Below, piece after piece: positions 11,701 to 24,500 of a stretch of 64,000 bases of DNA (its first letter is position 1; every line of letters starts with the position of its first letter). The stretch is from Primulina eburnea (Eukaryota > Streptophyta > Magnoliopsida > Lamiales > Gesneriaceae), in contig NW_027331385.1 of assembly GCF_022965805.1 (NCBI RefSeq), positions 62,001 to 126,000 on the forward strand, in the 5' to 3' direction. Under the pieces are notes generated by a model. The model was not told the DNA's origin. It searched no databases and saw only the letters and a program-made list of their open reading frames with translations. Position numbers and translations under genes: made by a program.

Positions 11701-13192
11701 GAGCAGATACAACTGGCATCGGAGGTCGCGCTCCCTCACCATAGAAAAACCAACTAGAGCTTTCAGTCGTACGAAACTGAACAAGCTTCTGGTAACAATC
11801 CACAGTAGCTCGGTAGGTAGTCAATAAGTCTATACCCAAGATACAATCAAAATCTTCCATCTCTAGGATCATAAGATTCGCAGTCAACTCGTTACCCTCA
11901 AAATCTAAGGGACAACCCATCACTAGACGCTTCGCTAACACCGAATGACCCATCGGAGTAGAAACAGAAAGAATGACGTCTAGAGAAACATAGGGTAACC
12001 TATGACGCTTAACAAATCGTGCAGAAATGAAGGAATGAGAGGCTCCTGTATCAATAAGAACAAAAGCAGGAATACCGCATAAATGAAAAGTACCTGCTAT
12101 GACTCTCTCCGTCTCATCTGCAGCCTGATCCTGGTTCAGCGCAAAAACCTGACCTTGGGCACGAGGTCGAAGATTCGAACTACCCACTGCCTGACCCTGC
12201 CTCCTCTGCTGAACAGTCGTCTGAGATCCAGAACCGGATCCTGCTCCACCTCGCAACTGAGGACAATTCTTCTTAATATGCCCCATCTCTCCGCACTGAT
12301 AACAAGCTCCTGCGGCTACTCGACATTGCTCCGATGGATGGTTCTTCCCACAATGCGCACAAGACTCCTTCTTCTTACCAAAACGGAAAACACCACTAGA
12401 TCGAGATCCAGATCCAGAAGAAGATGAACCAGATTTCTTGAATGACTGAGATCGAGGCCTCAAAGTACTCGGAGGTCTAGAAGAAGAAAGAATAGCCCTA
12501 CCACGCTGGAGACTGATCTCTGCCTGGCGACACCGGTTCACTAACCCATCATAAGAAGTAGGATTATCACAGACAGTGACTCGATCAAAGATCTCCTGAT
12601 TAAGGCCCTGGAGGAAATGATCATACTTGGCCTCAGAACTGCCACTGATATGAGGAGCGAAGGGTAACAACTCAAAGAATTTCTGCTGATACTCATCAAC
12701 AGACATACTCCCCTGCTTAAGGTTCAGGAGCTCAATCGTCTTGGCCTGGCGAAGGGCTGGAGGAAAGTACAGCTGCATGAACGCTGCACGGAAATCGACC
12801 CAAGTCGCTCTACCCTGCGACTGAACTATCGGCGCAGAAGTCGATCGCCACCACCTGCGAGCACGACCCTCGAGAAGAAAACTAAGGGTCTCCATCTTCT
12901 GCTCATCGGTGCACTGGAATGCGCGGAAACAACTCTCCATGCGCTCTAACCAATCCTCCGCATCATCGGGAGTCTCACCGCCAACTAAAGGCTTAGGCCC
13001 CATCTGCATGAAACGATGCATATCGAAACGCCTAGGACCATCCCGACGATGACGATGCTCACGATGACGTCTATGATCGTCCTGGTCACCCCATCGACCT
13101 ACACTCCCCTGACTACTCCCGTCATCAAAATGGTCAGCCATCGCTACAAGATAGAATAGGGAAAATGGTAAAATGGTCAACGGAAATCCCAA
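8720..13192 (-). CDS. Gag-Pol polyprotein of element B
   Basis: A single open frame of 1490 codons. Order with approximate residues: retrotransposon gag domain (about 60-200); a double zinc knuckle, [13 protein letters not shown] and then [14 protein letters not shown] (about 280-310); aspartic protease with IDTGASHSF (about 380); reverse transcriptase with [17 protein letters not shown] (about 607) and the catalytic FIDDILIYS (about 713); RNase H with TDASTQGLG (about 860); integrase HHCC zinc finger (about 1076-1116); DDE core with MDFITHLP (about 1146), VSDRDPRF and TDGQSER (about 1241); GPF module [13 protein letters not shown] (about 1373); and a chromodomain-like tail, VQILDRKDK...EEATWE (about 1440-1485). 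All motifs are intact. The first Met is at 13192, but Met18 at 13141 (MADHFDDGS) starts the acidic gag N-terminus more typically and is an equally likely start. Such polyproteins form the particle, copy RNA to DNA and insert it; chromodomain tails are known to bias insertion to heterochromatin. Confidence 0.95.
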   Translation of the reverse strand: MGFPLTILPFSLFYLVAMADHFDDGSSQGSVGRWGDQDDHRRHREHRHRRDGPRRFDMHRFMQMGPKPLVGGETPDDAEDWLERMESCFRAFQCTDEQKMETLSFLLEGRARRWWRSTSAPIVQSQGRATWVDFRAAFMQLYFPPALRQAKTIELLNLKQGSMSVDEYQQKFFELLPFAPHISGSSEAKYDHFLQGLNQEIFDRVTVCDNPTSYDGLVNRCRQAEISLQRGRAILSSSRPPSTLRPRSQSFKKSGSSSSGSGSRSSGVFRFGKKKESCAHCGKNHPSEQCRVAAGACYQCGEMGHIKKNCPQLRGGAGSGSGSQTTVQQRRQGQAVGSSNLRPRAQGQVFALNQDQAADETERVIAGTFHLCGIPAFVLIDTGASHSFISARFVKRHRLPYVSLDVILSVSTPMGHSVLAKRLVMGCPLDFEGNELTANLMILEMEDFDCILGIDLLTTYRATVDCYQKLVQFRTTESSSWFFYGEGARPPMPVVSALKACRALESGGEGYLIYAIDSSTGSVGLEDIPVVCEFPDVFPDEIPGFPPVREVEFGIDLMPGTAPISRAPYRLAPSEMRELKQQLQDLLDKGYIRPSVSPWGAPVLFVKKKDGSMRLCIDYRQLNRVTIKNKYPLPRIDDLFDQLQGTSVYSKIDLRSGYHQMRVRDDDISKTAFRTRYGHYEFLVMPFGLTNAPAVFMDLMNRVFRDFLDQFVVVFIDDILIYSHSVEEHAQHLRIVLQILREKQLYAKLSKCEFWIDHVVFLGHVISKEGVSVDPSKIEAVLNWSRPTTVAEIRSFLGLAGYYRRFIVNFSQIARPLTQLTRRDVPFEWSSECEDSFRELRRLLTSAPVLALPSGSDGFSVYTDASTQGLGCVLTQNGHVIAYASRQLKSHEEKYPTHDLELAAIVFALKIWRHYLYGVQFEIFTDHKSLKYLFTQAELNMRQRRWMDLLKDYDCEIKYHPGSANLTADALSRKVRASALQTCAMTSAIQDSCSLGFNFKHRKGMESIRVATILSEPNLFTRIREAQMSDLKTQRLARLIGGDSNFHYQSNGLLCLSNRVVVPEDDTLRDEILSQAHRSKLSVHPGSNKMYRDLRLRFWWKGMKRSVYQFVSKCLVCQQVKAEHRRPGGLLLNLPIPEWKWEHITMDFITHLPLSSRNSDAIWVVVDRLTKSAHFLPYNRDFTFDRMARLYIQEIVRLHGVPVSIVSDRDPRFTSRFWGSFQSALGTTLSLSTAYHPETDGQSERTIRTLEDMLRACVMDFGPAWQDHLPLIEFAYNNSYHRSIGMAPFEALYGRRCRTPLFWDEVGERQVEGPELVQQAIDKVAVIKKRIKTAQDRQASYANTKRRPLHFQPGEKVFLRVSPFRRILRFGLKGKLSPRFIGPFEILECVGDLAYRLALPPYLSSIHDVFHVSLLRRYVADESHILHPSEVQLDTDLSYVERPVQILDRKDKVLRNKIIPLVLVQWQRRGTEEATWESESRMRSEHPELF

Positions 13193-13223
13193 AACAGAAT
13201 CTATATCCCAAAATCATACGCAT

Positions 13224-13235
13224 GCTCTGATACCA
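13224..13235 (-). other. Primer-binding site of element B (tRNA-iMet)
   Basis: Minus strand reads TGGTATCAGAGC, complementary to the 3' end of plant initiator tRNA-Met, four bases inside the 5' LTR edge. This is the standard minus-strand primer site, not a tRNA gene. Confidence 0.93.
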
Positions 13236-14367
13236 TAAATGTAGTGACCCGTTCTAGAATCACCTACTAATCAAAAACTAAGCATGCAATTAACCTAATT
13301 AATTATAATCAGAGATAACAGCGGAAATATGGCCAACAACAATAGTTATACAACCCAATCGAAATCGAAGTCTAGACTAACTCAAAATGAAATATCCAGT
13401 ACAACCATATCGAATCAAATGGAAAACACTGAAAACTAAACCAACCAGCTACTCAACGTCCTCCTCCTGCTCCTCCTGAGCCATCCAACCTGAGGCCTGC
13501 CCCGTGGGAAAGGGGTGTCCAAGAATAAACAAAACCGAGGACGTGAGCGATAAGAACGCCCAGTACAAAAGTATGAGTATACAGACCTATATGAAATGCA
13601 CATGCTATGATCATGATACCGGGGTAGTCAAGAAACAGGAGTCACAAAAGGATCTCAACAATGCTCAGTCTAGAGGCGCCAAGTGGATAGTGCCGCGCGG
13701 TCCAACCTCTGGGTCACTGCATCCACTACAAGACAGACGTGGACCTAAAATGTCCCGGACCACCGAAGCCCTCCCGACCCGTCGGCCACTGTGTACTCTC
13801 GGTGTCCATGCGTCCACAAGACAGGGCTGAGCGGCCCCAAGATATAGCTTATCTCGAAAGAGATACAGCTCAACAGTAAAGGCTATCTCGAAGGAGATAC
13901 GGCTCAACATGATATGCAATATGCATCATAACTCGTGACATAATAGCATGCATCATATGACATATAACAATGCAGCAAATACTCATGCAACACATATATG
14001 AATGTATACTCAACCAGGATATCTCGGATAGTACTTTCGTACCTCTATCACAGCAAGCCTAGCCTTACGCAACACCGCTAATCAGGTCTAGCACAAGCCT
14101 ACGCATCAAAAGCATACTCAATCAATACTACCATGCTCGACTAGCAAAACCAGTACTCCCTAGTACTACCAAAGGTTTAGGGTTTACCTTCGTCCGTCGA
14201 CAGCCCTTTGATGTCGATTGCCTTGAAACTCAGGCGCCGCTACGCTACTACTCCTGGCAGCTCTTGGCTATCGCTCGACCAACAACTAACCCTAGAAACC
14301 TTCCAAATCCTCTCAACTATGAGGCAAAATCATGAATTGGCAAGTCACAAATGAGAAATCCGAGCAC

Positions 14368-14375
14368 TATTTATA
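14368..14375 (-). promoter_or_regulatory. TATA box of B 5' LTR
   Basis: TATAAATA on the minus strand, identical to the copy in the other LTR. Placed to drive the element's genomic RNA. Confidence 0.7.
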
Positions 14376-14382
14376 GGCCATG

Positions 14383-14608
14383 TTCGGATCCTCCGAACAA
14401 CACTTCGGAACGTCCGAACGCTACGTGTCCATTGGCTCTTGACAGCTCATGATCGGATCCTCCGATCATACACTTCGGACCGTCCGAACATGCATGGAAA
14501 AATGACGTGTCGATCAACACTTGACACCTATGATCGGATTCACCGAACTACACTTCGGATCGTCCGAACTCTTCGGTGCTTCCGAACCCTCTTCGGTCCG
14601 TCCGATCA
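14383..14608. repeat. TTCGGA...TCCGAA palindrome cluster in B U3 (5' LTR)
   Basis: Second copy of the eight-palindrome cluster, at the matching position of the promoter LTR. Confidence 0.85.
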
Positions 14609-14691
14609 TGACCATAGCCAAAATTACACCTTAAACCTTCTTAATCACCATTACTCCGTTAATTACCCAATTTGGAATTCGGGCTACTACA

Positions 14692-17600
14692 TTCTCTAAG
14701 ATGGCACATTTTATAGCTTGTGATAAAACCGATGATGCTTCAAACATTGCGGATTTGTTCTTTAGAGAAGTCGCTAGGTTGCATGGAATGCTTAGGACAA
14801 TTGTTTCTGGTCGCGATGTTAAATTTTTGAGTTACTTTTGAAATACTTTATGGGCTAAACTTGGCACAAAATTGTTGTTTTCTACTACTTTTCATCCTCA
14901 AACGGATGTACAAACTGAAGTTGTCAATAGAACTTTGGGAACACTTTTGCGTGCTATTCTTAAAAACAACTTGGATTGACATTTTGATTGACTTTATTTT
15001 GGGGTTGCCGAGGACTAAGAAGGGGAGTGATTTTATTTTTGTTGTTGTGGATAGATTCTCTAAGATGACACATTTTATAGCTTGTCATAAAACCGATGAT
15101 GCTTCAAACATTGCGGATTTGTTCTTTAGAGAAGTCGTTAGGTTGCATGGCATGCCTAAGACTATTATTTCTGGTCGCGATGTTAAATTCTTTAGTTACT
15201 TCTGGAAGACTTTATGGACTAAACTTGGCACAAAATTGTTGTTTTCTACTACTTGTCATCCTCAAACGGATGGACAAACTGAAGTTGTCAATAGAACTTT
15301 GGGAACACTTTTGCGTGCTATTATTAAAAAGAACTTGAATTGACATTTCTATGGACTTTATTTTGGGGTTTCCTAGGACTAAGAAGGGGATGGATTCTAT
15401 TTTTGTTGTTGTGGATAGATTCTCTAAGATGGCACATTTTATAGCTTGTTATAAAACCGATGATGCTTCAAACATAGCGGATTTTTTGTTTAGAGAAGTC
15501 GTTAGGTTGCATGGCATGCCTAGGACTATTGTTTCTGGTCGCGATGTTAAATTCTTGAGTTACTTTTGGAAGACTTTATGGGCTAAACTTGGCACAAAAT
15601 TGTTGTTTTCTACTACTTGTCATCCTCAAACGGATGGACAAACTGAAGTTTTCAATAGAACTTTGGGAACACTTTTGCGTGCTATTCTTAAAAAGAACTT
15701 GGATTGACATTTTGATGGACTTTATTTTGGGGTTGCCGAGGACTAAGAAGGGGAGTGATTTTATTTTTGTTGTTGTGGATAGATTCTCTAAGATGACACA
15801 TTTTATAGCTTGTCATAAAACCGATGATGCTTCAAACATTGCGGTTTTGTTCTTTAGAGAAGTCGTTAGGTTGCATGGCATGCCTAGGACTATTATTTCT
15901 GGTCGCGATGTTAAATTCTTTAGTTACTTTTGGAAGTCTTTATGGACTAAACTTGGCACAAAATTGTTGATTTCTACTACTTGTCATCCTCAAACGGATG
16001 GACAAACTGAAGTTGTCAATAGAACTTTGGGAACACTTTTGCGTGCTATTATTAAAAAGAACTTGGATTGACATTTCTATGGACTTATTTTGGGGTTGCC
16101 TAGGACTAAGAAGGGGAGGGATTCTATTTTTGTTGTTGTGGATAGATTCTCTAAGATGGCACATTTTATAGCTTGTCATAAAACCGATGATGCTTCAAAC
16201 ATTGCGGATTTGTTCTTTAGAGAAGTCGCTAGGTTGCATGCAATGCCTAGGACTATTGTTTCTGGTCGCGATGTTAAATTCTTGAGTTACTTTTCGAATA
16301 CTTTATAGGCTAAACTTGGCACAAAATTGTTGTTTTCTACTACTTGTCATCCTCAAACGGATGGACAAACTGAAATTGTCAATAGAACTTTGGGAACACT
16401 TTTGCGTGCTATTCTTAAAAAGAACTTGGATTGAAATTTCTATGGACTTTATTTTGGGGTTGCCTAGGACTAAGAAGGGGATGTATTCTATTTTTGTTGT
16501 TGTGGATAGATTCTCTAAGATGGCACATTTTGTAGCTTGTTATAAAACCGATGATGCTTCAAACATTGCGGATTTGTTGTTTAGAGAAGTCGCTAGGTTG
16601 CATGGAATGCTTAGGACAATTGTTTCTGGTCGCGATGTTAAATTTTTGAGTTACTTTTGGAATACTTTATGGGCTAAACTTGGCACAAAATTGTTATTTT
16701 CTACTACTTTTCATCCTCAAACGGATGTACAAACTGAAGTTGTCAATAGAACATTGGGAAAACTTTTGCGTGCTATTCTTAAAAAGAACTTGGATTGACA
16801 TTTCTATGGACTTTATTTTGGGGTTGCCTAGGACTAAGAAGGGGAGGGATTCTATTTTTGTTGTTGTGGATAGATTCTCTAATATGGCACATTTTATAGA
16901 TTGTCATAAAACCGATGATGCTTCAAACATTGCGGATTTGTTCTTTAGAGAAGTCGCTAGGTTGAATGGAATGCCTAGGACTATTGTTTCTGGTCGCGAT
17001 GTTAAATTCTTGAGTTACTTTTGGAATACTTTATGGGCTAAACTTGGCACAAAATTGTTGTTTTCTACTACTTGTCATCCTCAAACGGATGGACAAACTG
17101 AAGTTGTCAATAGAACTTTGGATAAACTTTTGCGTGCTATTCTTAAAAAGAACTTGGATTGACATTTCTATGGACTTTATTTTGGGGTTGCCTAGGACTA
17201 AGAAGGGGACGGATTCTATTTTTGTTGTTGTGGATAGATTCTCTAAGATGGCACATTTTATAGCTTGTTATAAAACCGATGATGCTTCAAACATTGCAGA
17301 TTTTTTCTTTAGAGAAGTCGTTATGTTGCATGGCATGCCTAGGACTATTGTTTCTGGTCGCGATGTTAAATTTTTGAGTTACTTTTGGAATACTTTATGG
17401 GCTAAACTTGGCACAAAATTGTTGTTTTCTACTACTTTTCATCCTCAAACGGATGTACAAACTGAAGTTGTCAATAGAACTTTGGGAAAACTTTTGCGTG
17501 CTATTCTTAAAAATAACTTGAATTGACATTTCTATGGACTTTATTTTGGGGTTTCCTAGGACTAAGAAGGGGATGGATTCTATTTTTGTTGTTGTGGATA

Positions 17601-19454
17601 GATTCTCTAAGATGGCACATTTTATAGCTTGTTATAAAACCGATGATGCTTCAAACATTGCGGATTTTTTGTTTAGAGAAGTCGTTAGGTTGCATGGCAT
17701 GCCTAGGACTATTGTTTCTGGTCGCGATGTTAAATTCTTGAGTTACTTTTGGAAGACTTTATGGGCTAAACTTGGCACAAAATTGTTGTTTTCTACTACT
17801 TGTCATCCTCAAACGGATGGACAAACTGAAGTTGTCAATAGAACTTTGGGAACACTTTTGCGTGCTATTCTTAAAAAGAACTTGGATTGACATTTTATGG
17901 ACTTTATTTTGGGGTTGCCTAGGACTAAGAAGGGGAGGGATTTTATTTTTGTTGTTGTGGATAGATTCTCTAAGATGACACATTTTATAGCTTGTCATAA
18001 AACCGATGATGCTTCAAACATTGCGGATTTGTTCTTTAGAGAAGTCGTTAGGTTGCATGGCAATGCCTAGGACTATTAGTTTCTGGTCGCGATGTTAAAT
18101 TCTTGAGTTACTTTTGGAAGTACTTTATGGGACTAAACTTGGCACAAAATTGTTGATTTCTACTACTTGTCATCCTCAAACGGATGGACAAACTGAAGTT
18201 GTCAATAGAACTTTGGGAACACTTTTGCGTGCTATTCTTAAAAAGAACTTGGATTGACATTTCTATGGACTTTATTTTGGGGTTGCCTAGGACTAAGAAG
18301 GTGATGTATTCTATTTTTGTTGTTGTGGATAGATTCTCTAAGATGGCACATTTTGTAGCTTGTTATAAAACCGATGATGCTTCAAACATTGCGGATTTGT
18401 TGTTTAGAGAAGTCGCTAGGTTGCATGGAATGCTTAGGACAATTGTTTCTGGTCGCGATGTTAAATTTTTGAGTTACTCTTGGAATACTTTATGGGCTAA
18501 ACTTGGCACAAAATTGTTGTTTTCTACTACTTTTCATCCTCAAACGGATGTACAAACTGAAGTTGTCAATAGAACATTGGGAAAACTTTTGCGTGCTATT
18601 CTTAAAAAGAACTTGGATTGACATTTCTATGGACTTTATTTTGGGGTTGCCTAGGACTAAGAAGGGGAGGGATTCTATTTTTGTTGTTGTGGATAGATTC
18701 TCTAATATGGCACATTTTATAGATTGTCATAAAACCGATGATGCTTCAAACATTGCGGATTTGTTCTTTAGAGAAGTCGCTAGGTTGAATGGAATGCCTA
18801 GGACTATTGTTTCTGGTCGCGATGTTAAATTCTTGAGTTACTTTTGGAATACTTTATGGGCTAAACTTGGCACAAAATTGTTGTTTTCTACTACTTGTCA
18901 TCCTCAAACGGATGGACAAACTGAAGTTGTCAATAGAACTTTGGGTACACTTTTGCGTGCTATTCTTAAAAAGAACTTGGATTGACATTTCTATGGACTT
19001 TATTTTGGGGTTGCTTAGGACTAAGAAGGGGACGGATTCTATTTTTGTTGTTGTGGATAGATTCTCTAAGATGGCACATTTTATAGCTTGTTATAAAACC
19101 GATGATGCTTCAAACATGGCGGATTTTTTCTTTAGAGAAGTCGTTAGGTTGCATGGCATGCCTAGGACTATTGTTTCTGGTCGCGATGTTAAATTCTTGA
19201 GTTACTTTTGGAATACTTTATGGGCTAAACTTGGCAAAAAATTGTTGTTTTCTACTACTTGTCATCCTCAAACGGATGGACAAACTGAAGTTGTCAATCG
19301 TTTTCTACTACTTTTCATCCTCAAACGGATGTACAAACTGAAGTTGTCAATAGAACATTGGGAAAACTTTTGCGTGCTATTCTTAAAAAGTACTTGGATT
19401 GACAATTCTATGGACTTTATTTTGGGGTTGCCTAGGACTAAGAAGGGGAGGGAT
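14692..19454 (+). repeat. Integrase-derived satellite, block S3
   Basis: About 13 monomers between B and the full family A element. The first monomer completes the one split by B. Subtypes recur in the same order as in S1: VFNRTL, then SDFIF (CATTTTGAT variant), then the HAMPRT monomer with a 1-bp deletion in GGACTTATTTTGG (16080; also at 2278 and 31645), then MYSIF, then SNMAHF. Several units carry stops (for example at 14840 and 16306), consistent with no coding constraint. The last monomers carry the 53-bp partial duplication seen in S1. Confidence 0.95.
18060..18135 (+). other. Monomer with four allele-doubling single-base insertions
   Basis: Within about 75 bp there are four extra bases relative to every other monomer: GGCAATGCC, ATTAGTTTC, GAAGTACTT and ATGGGACTA. 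Each site is polymorphic between monomers (C/A, A/G, G/T and G/A), and in each case both alleles appear side by side. This is not how mutation usually works and fits a consensus that merged two subtypes. Treat the local sequence as doubtful. Confidence 0.75.
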
Positions 19455-19588
19455 TGTAATGCCCGAGGATTTGATTGTCGTAATTTGCTATGAGATTAGT
19501 GAATTAAATAGATATAACTGTAAACGGGCCGCTACGAGACCAGATTGGATAAAGAATATAAATTTCACCAATTTCGGGCAGAACTAGT

Positions 19589-19800
19589 GGCGCCCGAGCG
19601 GTAGAAAGTGACCGCCCGAGCGCCAATGTTCCATGGCATCACGTTCGGGCAGAAGGTGTGGCGCCCGGGCGGTAATTTATGACCGCCCGAGCGCCAGAAT
19701 CTCGCATGGTGGGCAGAACCTTCCGCGCCCGGGCGGTAGATCTTTACCGCCCGAGCGCCGAGCTCGCGCCCGGGCGGTAAGTTTCGACCGCCCGAGCGCC
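19589..19800. repeat. GC-rich hairpin array in A 5' LTR U3
   Basis: Four inverted repeats (eight arms) of the GCGCCCGRGCGGTA type, matching the solo LTR copy. Confidence 0.85.
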
Positions 19801-19852
19801 AGCGAGCTTTAACAAACGCGAGCCACGTTTCGAATACATGCAAGTGGCGAGA

Positions 19853-19862
19853 TATATATAAA
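19853..19862 (+). promoter_or_regulatory. TATA box of A 5' LTR
   Basis: TATATATAAA about 50 bp after the hairpin array, in the position expected for the U3/R promoter. Confidence 0.6.
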
Positions 19863-21260
19863 CAAAATTCCTCAGAAATGATAAGATTAAAAACAAGGAA
19901 AGCTCCGAGAGGCTTTTGAAGTTCTTGCGCCAGTATTTCGCAATCCGTCCGTCTGATTTAAAATCCGACTTCGGTACCGTGTTCCTATCGTTGTAGGCTA
20001 CGCGTGGACGTAAGTTTTACTATGTTTTGGCATGTCTTGAAATTATGATGTTGTAGGAATCAGATATGATTCATATATGTTGTTTCTGACATATTAGACA
20101 TCGTATAATTACAAACGAATTTAAGAACGGACACCGTATAGAATTGTTATGAATTTTAGAGTTGAATTGACTGGGTTTTGGTACCAGATTTATACCATTA
20201 TCAGTTATAAATTAGGAATTGATGTAAATTGTTTAATATAGAGATTGTGCAGTAAATGATACTGAGATCAAGTATTGACTTGGATAGGTGTTGATTAGAT
20301 AAGAGATTGATAGATTTTGTATCAACATTTCCATTTCAGATTCGTATTGTCAACCGTGACAGCAACTGTGCGACGAAAGGTATAGTACATGTTTTGTTTG
20401 GGGAATTACGACTCAAATGAGATCACATTTGAGTTTCCCAACCAAAATCACATACTTGTTTTATTGTTCATACCTTGATATGATAATGATTATTATAGAT
20501 TGGTTTATAGAACTTGTATGCAGATCTTGCTATGCTATGTTTACAGATCATGTAGCATTGCATTATGCTTGTTTACAGATTGTGTATTCATGCATTAAGA
20601 TAGGGCAGTCTGGAGATCAGGCAGACTACTAGACGTTCGGCGATATCACAGCTTAGGGGAAGATCACCGCCCCTATTGTAGACGCGGATACAGATCAGGC
20701 CGAAGTCTAGGAATAAGACGTACAGCACCTCGATTGGGAGGGTAGGTGACAGACAGTGACGTCTTATTCACAACGGGATCCCTAGAGTTTTAGTCGAGTC
20801 GCATCTAGACATGATTAGACTCGCATTGCATGATTATATATGAATGACATTCATATTAGCATGTTTCATGTTTTAGATTGTTTTAATGCATTTTACATGT
20901 TTATACTGGGATTTGTTCTCACCGGTTTTCCGGCTGTTGTTATGTCTGTATGTGTGCATAACAACAGGTGGGGCAAGATCTGGGTCGAGACAGAGATGAT
21001 CGTGTTAGCGTGGAGATCACGGGCATAGCAGATGGACCAGTAGTTGTCTATTATTATGTACTGTCTTATATTACTGGTTAGTTGAGAACATACAGAATAA
21101 GACATGTATTGTATGTTGTATGTTGTAAATTAAATAAAGAATGTATGCTTGTTTGGTTACAGGTGTTTTTATGTAAAAAGCGAAAATTTGACCCATGTTT
21201 TATAATAACGATCCATTTAATCCCAAGAAAAAGAATTAGAGCCCGGGTCCCCACAACAGG

Positions 21261-21272
21261 TTGTATCAGAGC
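21261..21272 (+). other. Primer-binding site of element A
   Basis: TTGTATCAGAGC, five bases after the 5' LTR. It matches the initiator tRNA-Met complement at 11 of 12 positions (second base T instead of G). The following 235 bp up to the first gag codon (21273-21507) is leader with no feature I can name. Confidence 0.8.
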
Positions 21273-21507
21273 AATAGTTCCTTTAGACTAAGATAGGATA
21301 GAATGAGCGGGGTAGATCGATTCTTCTTCCTTGCTTATGATGTGCTAGCATGTTTATTGTTTCCTTTATTACATGTTGTTTGTTATCTGATTGATTATAA
21401 CATGTGATAAACTGAATCGGAACCGATTCTAGATCAGAGGTAACTGACTAGAGGAGGGCTGAGACAGTTGTATATCTTGTGTACTAATCAGTTGGATTAT
21501 TAGATAC

Positions 21508-24500
21508 ATGCCTCCTCGAAGAGCAGTAGTGCCTCTACGACCATTAGCGCCAGAACAGGGTAGCACATCCGGAGATCCTATGGATGTTACGGTGACCCCT
21601 ATGGAGACGTTGCTGAAGCGATTCCAATCCTTTCGACCTCCCTCATTAAAAGGTACCGAGAATGCCATCGAGTGCGAAAGTTGGCTTGAGGACATTGAAA
21701 TGTTATTCGACTCTTTGGAGTATAGTGACAAGAAGAGAATAAAGCTCATTGGCCATCAACTGCAAGACATAGCCAAGAACTGGTGGTTGAACATGAGAAG
21801 AGCACTAGAGCAACGTGGTACAGAAATTACATGGAAAGTGTTCAAGACGGAGTTCTATCTGCGTTTCTTTCATGTATCCTACCGTAAAGATAAAGGCGCT
21901 GAATTTGCAAACTTAAGGCAAGGGCCACTGAACATTGAGGAGTACGTTGCCAAATTCTCTTCTTTGCTTCGTTTTGCACCCCATGTTTCAGGTAGTGACG
22001 AGGCGGTGGCAGACCAATTCATAAATGGCTTAAATCCAGACATCTTTACGTTGGTAAACACGGGAAGACCTAATAACTTTGCGGATGCATTGAATCGAGC
22101 CAAGGGTGCAGAAGCAGGGTTGATAAGACAGCGGAGTGCTCCATATGTTGCTTCTGCGCCAAGACCACCACAACCTTCAGTGCAATCTCCTCCTCCAAGA
22201 TTTGATAGTGGCGGTAGTAGCAGTGGCAGAAAGGAACAGCTGAAGGCGAAGGGGAAACAGTTTAAAAGACCTGGGAGCAGCTCTTCAAGCTCCAGTGGAT
22301 CAAGACAGACTGGTTTTGATCAGAGTACCAGGTATTCAGGTGTTTATTGTAGTTCCTGTGGAGGAAAACATGCGACTGAACAGTGCCAAGGAGTTACAGG
22401 CCGATGTAATATTTGTAGGCAACCAGGACATTTTGCCAAAGTCTGTCCACAGAGAGGTGTACAGCAAGGCCATAGTGGAAGAGCATCCGGGTCAGTACCT
22501 CAGTTTGAGCGGCAGGCATCATCGGTTCACTCTTTTCAGCCTCCACCAGCATCGACTCCACCCAGAGGCCGAGGTAGTCAGACGGTGAGTCAACCTCCGA
22601 GGCAACAGGCTCAAGTGTTTGCATTGACCGAAGAGCAAGCACAAGATGCACCAGATGATGTTATAGCAGGTAACTGCTCTCTTTATGGTTATCCTGCTTA
22701 TATCTTGATAGATACCGGTGCATCGCATACATTCATTTCAGAGCGATTTGCATTGTTATATTCATTGCCTGTTGAGTCTTTGCTTGATGTTGTATCTATT
22801 AATTCTCCGTTGGGAAGTGGGTTGATTTCTGTAACTACGGTTAGACATTGCATTCTACAGTTTGAGGGGCATGAGATTGACCTAGATTGTATAGTATTGG
22901 GTCTAGCTGATTTTGATTGTATAGTCGGTATTGACATGCTAACAAAGTACAGAGCCACTGTAGATTGTTTCCATAAGATTGTCAGATTCAGACCCGAGAT
23001 GACAGACGAGTGGAAATTCTACGGGAAGGGTTCCAGATCTCGGATTCCCTTGATTTCGGCTCTTACTATGAACAGATTGTTACAGAAAGGAGCAGATGGT
23101 TTCTTTATTTATGCTGTAGATATGCAGAAGTCGAGCCCGGCATTGGCGGATCTGCCAGTAGTACGGGAATTTGCGGATATTTTTCCAGATGAGATCCCAG
23201 GATTACCTCCGGTGCGAGAGGTAGATTTTAGCATTGAACTTGTACCAGGTACCGTTCCTATTTCGAGAGCTCCGTATAGGATGGCACCTATTGAACTAAA
23301 AGAATTGAAAGCACAACTAGAAGATCTACTGGCCAAGGGATATATCAGACCTAGTGTATCTCCTTGGGGTGCTCCGGTGCTATTTGTGCGAAAGAAAGAT
23401 GGTTCGATGCGTTTATGTATTGATTACAGGCAACTGAACAAGGCAACGATCAAGAATAAATATCCTTTGCCTAGGATTGATGATTTATTTGATCAGTTGC
23501 AGGGATCCTCCGTGTATTCGAAGATTGATTTGTGTTCTGGGTATCATCAGCTCAGAGTTCGAGATATAGACATACCAAAGACAGCATTTCGAACCAGGTA
23601 TGGACATTACGAATTTATTGTCATGCCTTTTGGTTTAACCAATGCTCCTGCGGTATTTATGGGCTTGATGAACCAAGTGTTTCAGAAATATTTGGATGAA
23701 TTTGTCATTGTTTTCATCGATGATATTTTGGTGTATTCGAAGAACAGAAATGAGCATGCAGAGCATCTCAGAATTGTTTTGCAGACGTTGAGAAACGAGC
23801 GACTGTATGCAAAATTGTCAAAGTGTGAGTTTTGGTTGAATCGAGTTGTCTTTTTGGGACACATTATATCTGGAGATGGTATTTCTGTAGATCCGAATAA
23901 AGTTGAAGCTGTGATCAGTTGGTCGAGGCCGACTTCTGTACCAGAAATACGCAGTTTCATGGGCCTAGCCGGATACTAGAGAAGATTTATCAAGGATTTC
24001 TCCAGCATTGCAAAGCCAATAACTCAATTGACGCAAAAGAATGCACCATTTGTTTGGTCAGAGGAGTGCGAATCTAGCTTTCTAGAGTTGAAGAAAAGGC
24101 TGACCAGTGCTCCAGTACTGACGATACCTTCAGGTACGGGTACTTTTGTTGTGTATTGTGATGCTTCTCATAGAGGTTTGGGATGTGTTCTTATGCAGCG
24201 AGGCCATGTGATCGCATACGCCTTGAGACAATTGAAGCCACATGAGGTTCGATACCCCATTCATGATCTGGAATTGGCGGCTATCGTATTTGCATTAAAG
24301 ATTTGGCGTCATTATCTCTATGGCGAAAAATTTGAGATATTTTCCGATCACAAGAGCTTAAAGTACCTATTTTCTCAATCAGAACTGAATATGAGGCAGC
24401 GTAGATGGCTAGATCTTCTGAAAGACTTTGACTGTGAAATCAAATATTATCCAGGGAAGTCAAATGCAGCAGCAGATGCCTTGAGTCGTAAGATATGTTC

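Larger units (their letters stand above)
7118..14691 (-). mobile_element. Full-length LTR retrotransposon B (Tekay-type chromovirus), intact
   Basis: A 7574-bp element on the minus strand with two 1452-bp LTRs, 5-bp target duplication ttctc (7113-7117 and 14692-14696), an initiator-Met primer-binding site, a polypurine tract and one uninterrupted 1490-codon gag-pol frame. Across the LTR pair I found one difference (T at 7633, C at 13755), so the insertion is very recent. It interrupts one satellite monomer, which continues in register at 14697. All parts needed for autonomous transposition appear present, but whether it moves cannot be told from sequence. Confidence 0.97.
13240..14691 (-). 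repeat. Element B 5' LTR (right in window)
   Basis: 1452 bp, same length as the left LTR with one base difference noted at 13755. It would carry the active promoter: palindrome cluster 14383-14608 and TATA at 14368-14375, transcribing leftward through the primer site into gag-pol. Confidence 0.95.
19455..21255 (+). repeat. Element A 5' LTR
   Basis: 1801 bp, TGTAATGCCC...GGTCCCCACA. Carries the GC-rich hairpin array (19589-19800) and a TATA box (19853). At least nine changes are private to this LTR versus the 3' LTR and the solo LTR, for example near 19710, 19932, 20662 and 20891. Confidence 0.95.

Noticed and set aside
13224..13235. tRNA gene fragment
   Set aside because: The 12-base initiator-Met match is at the fixed position of a retrotransposon primer-binding site.
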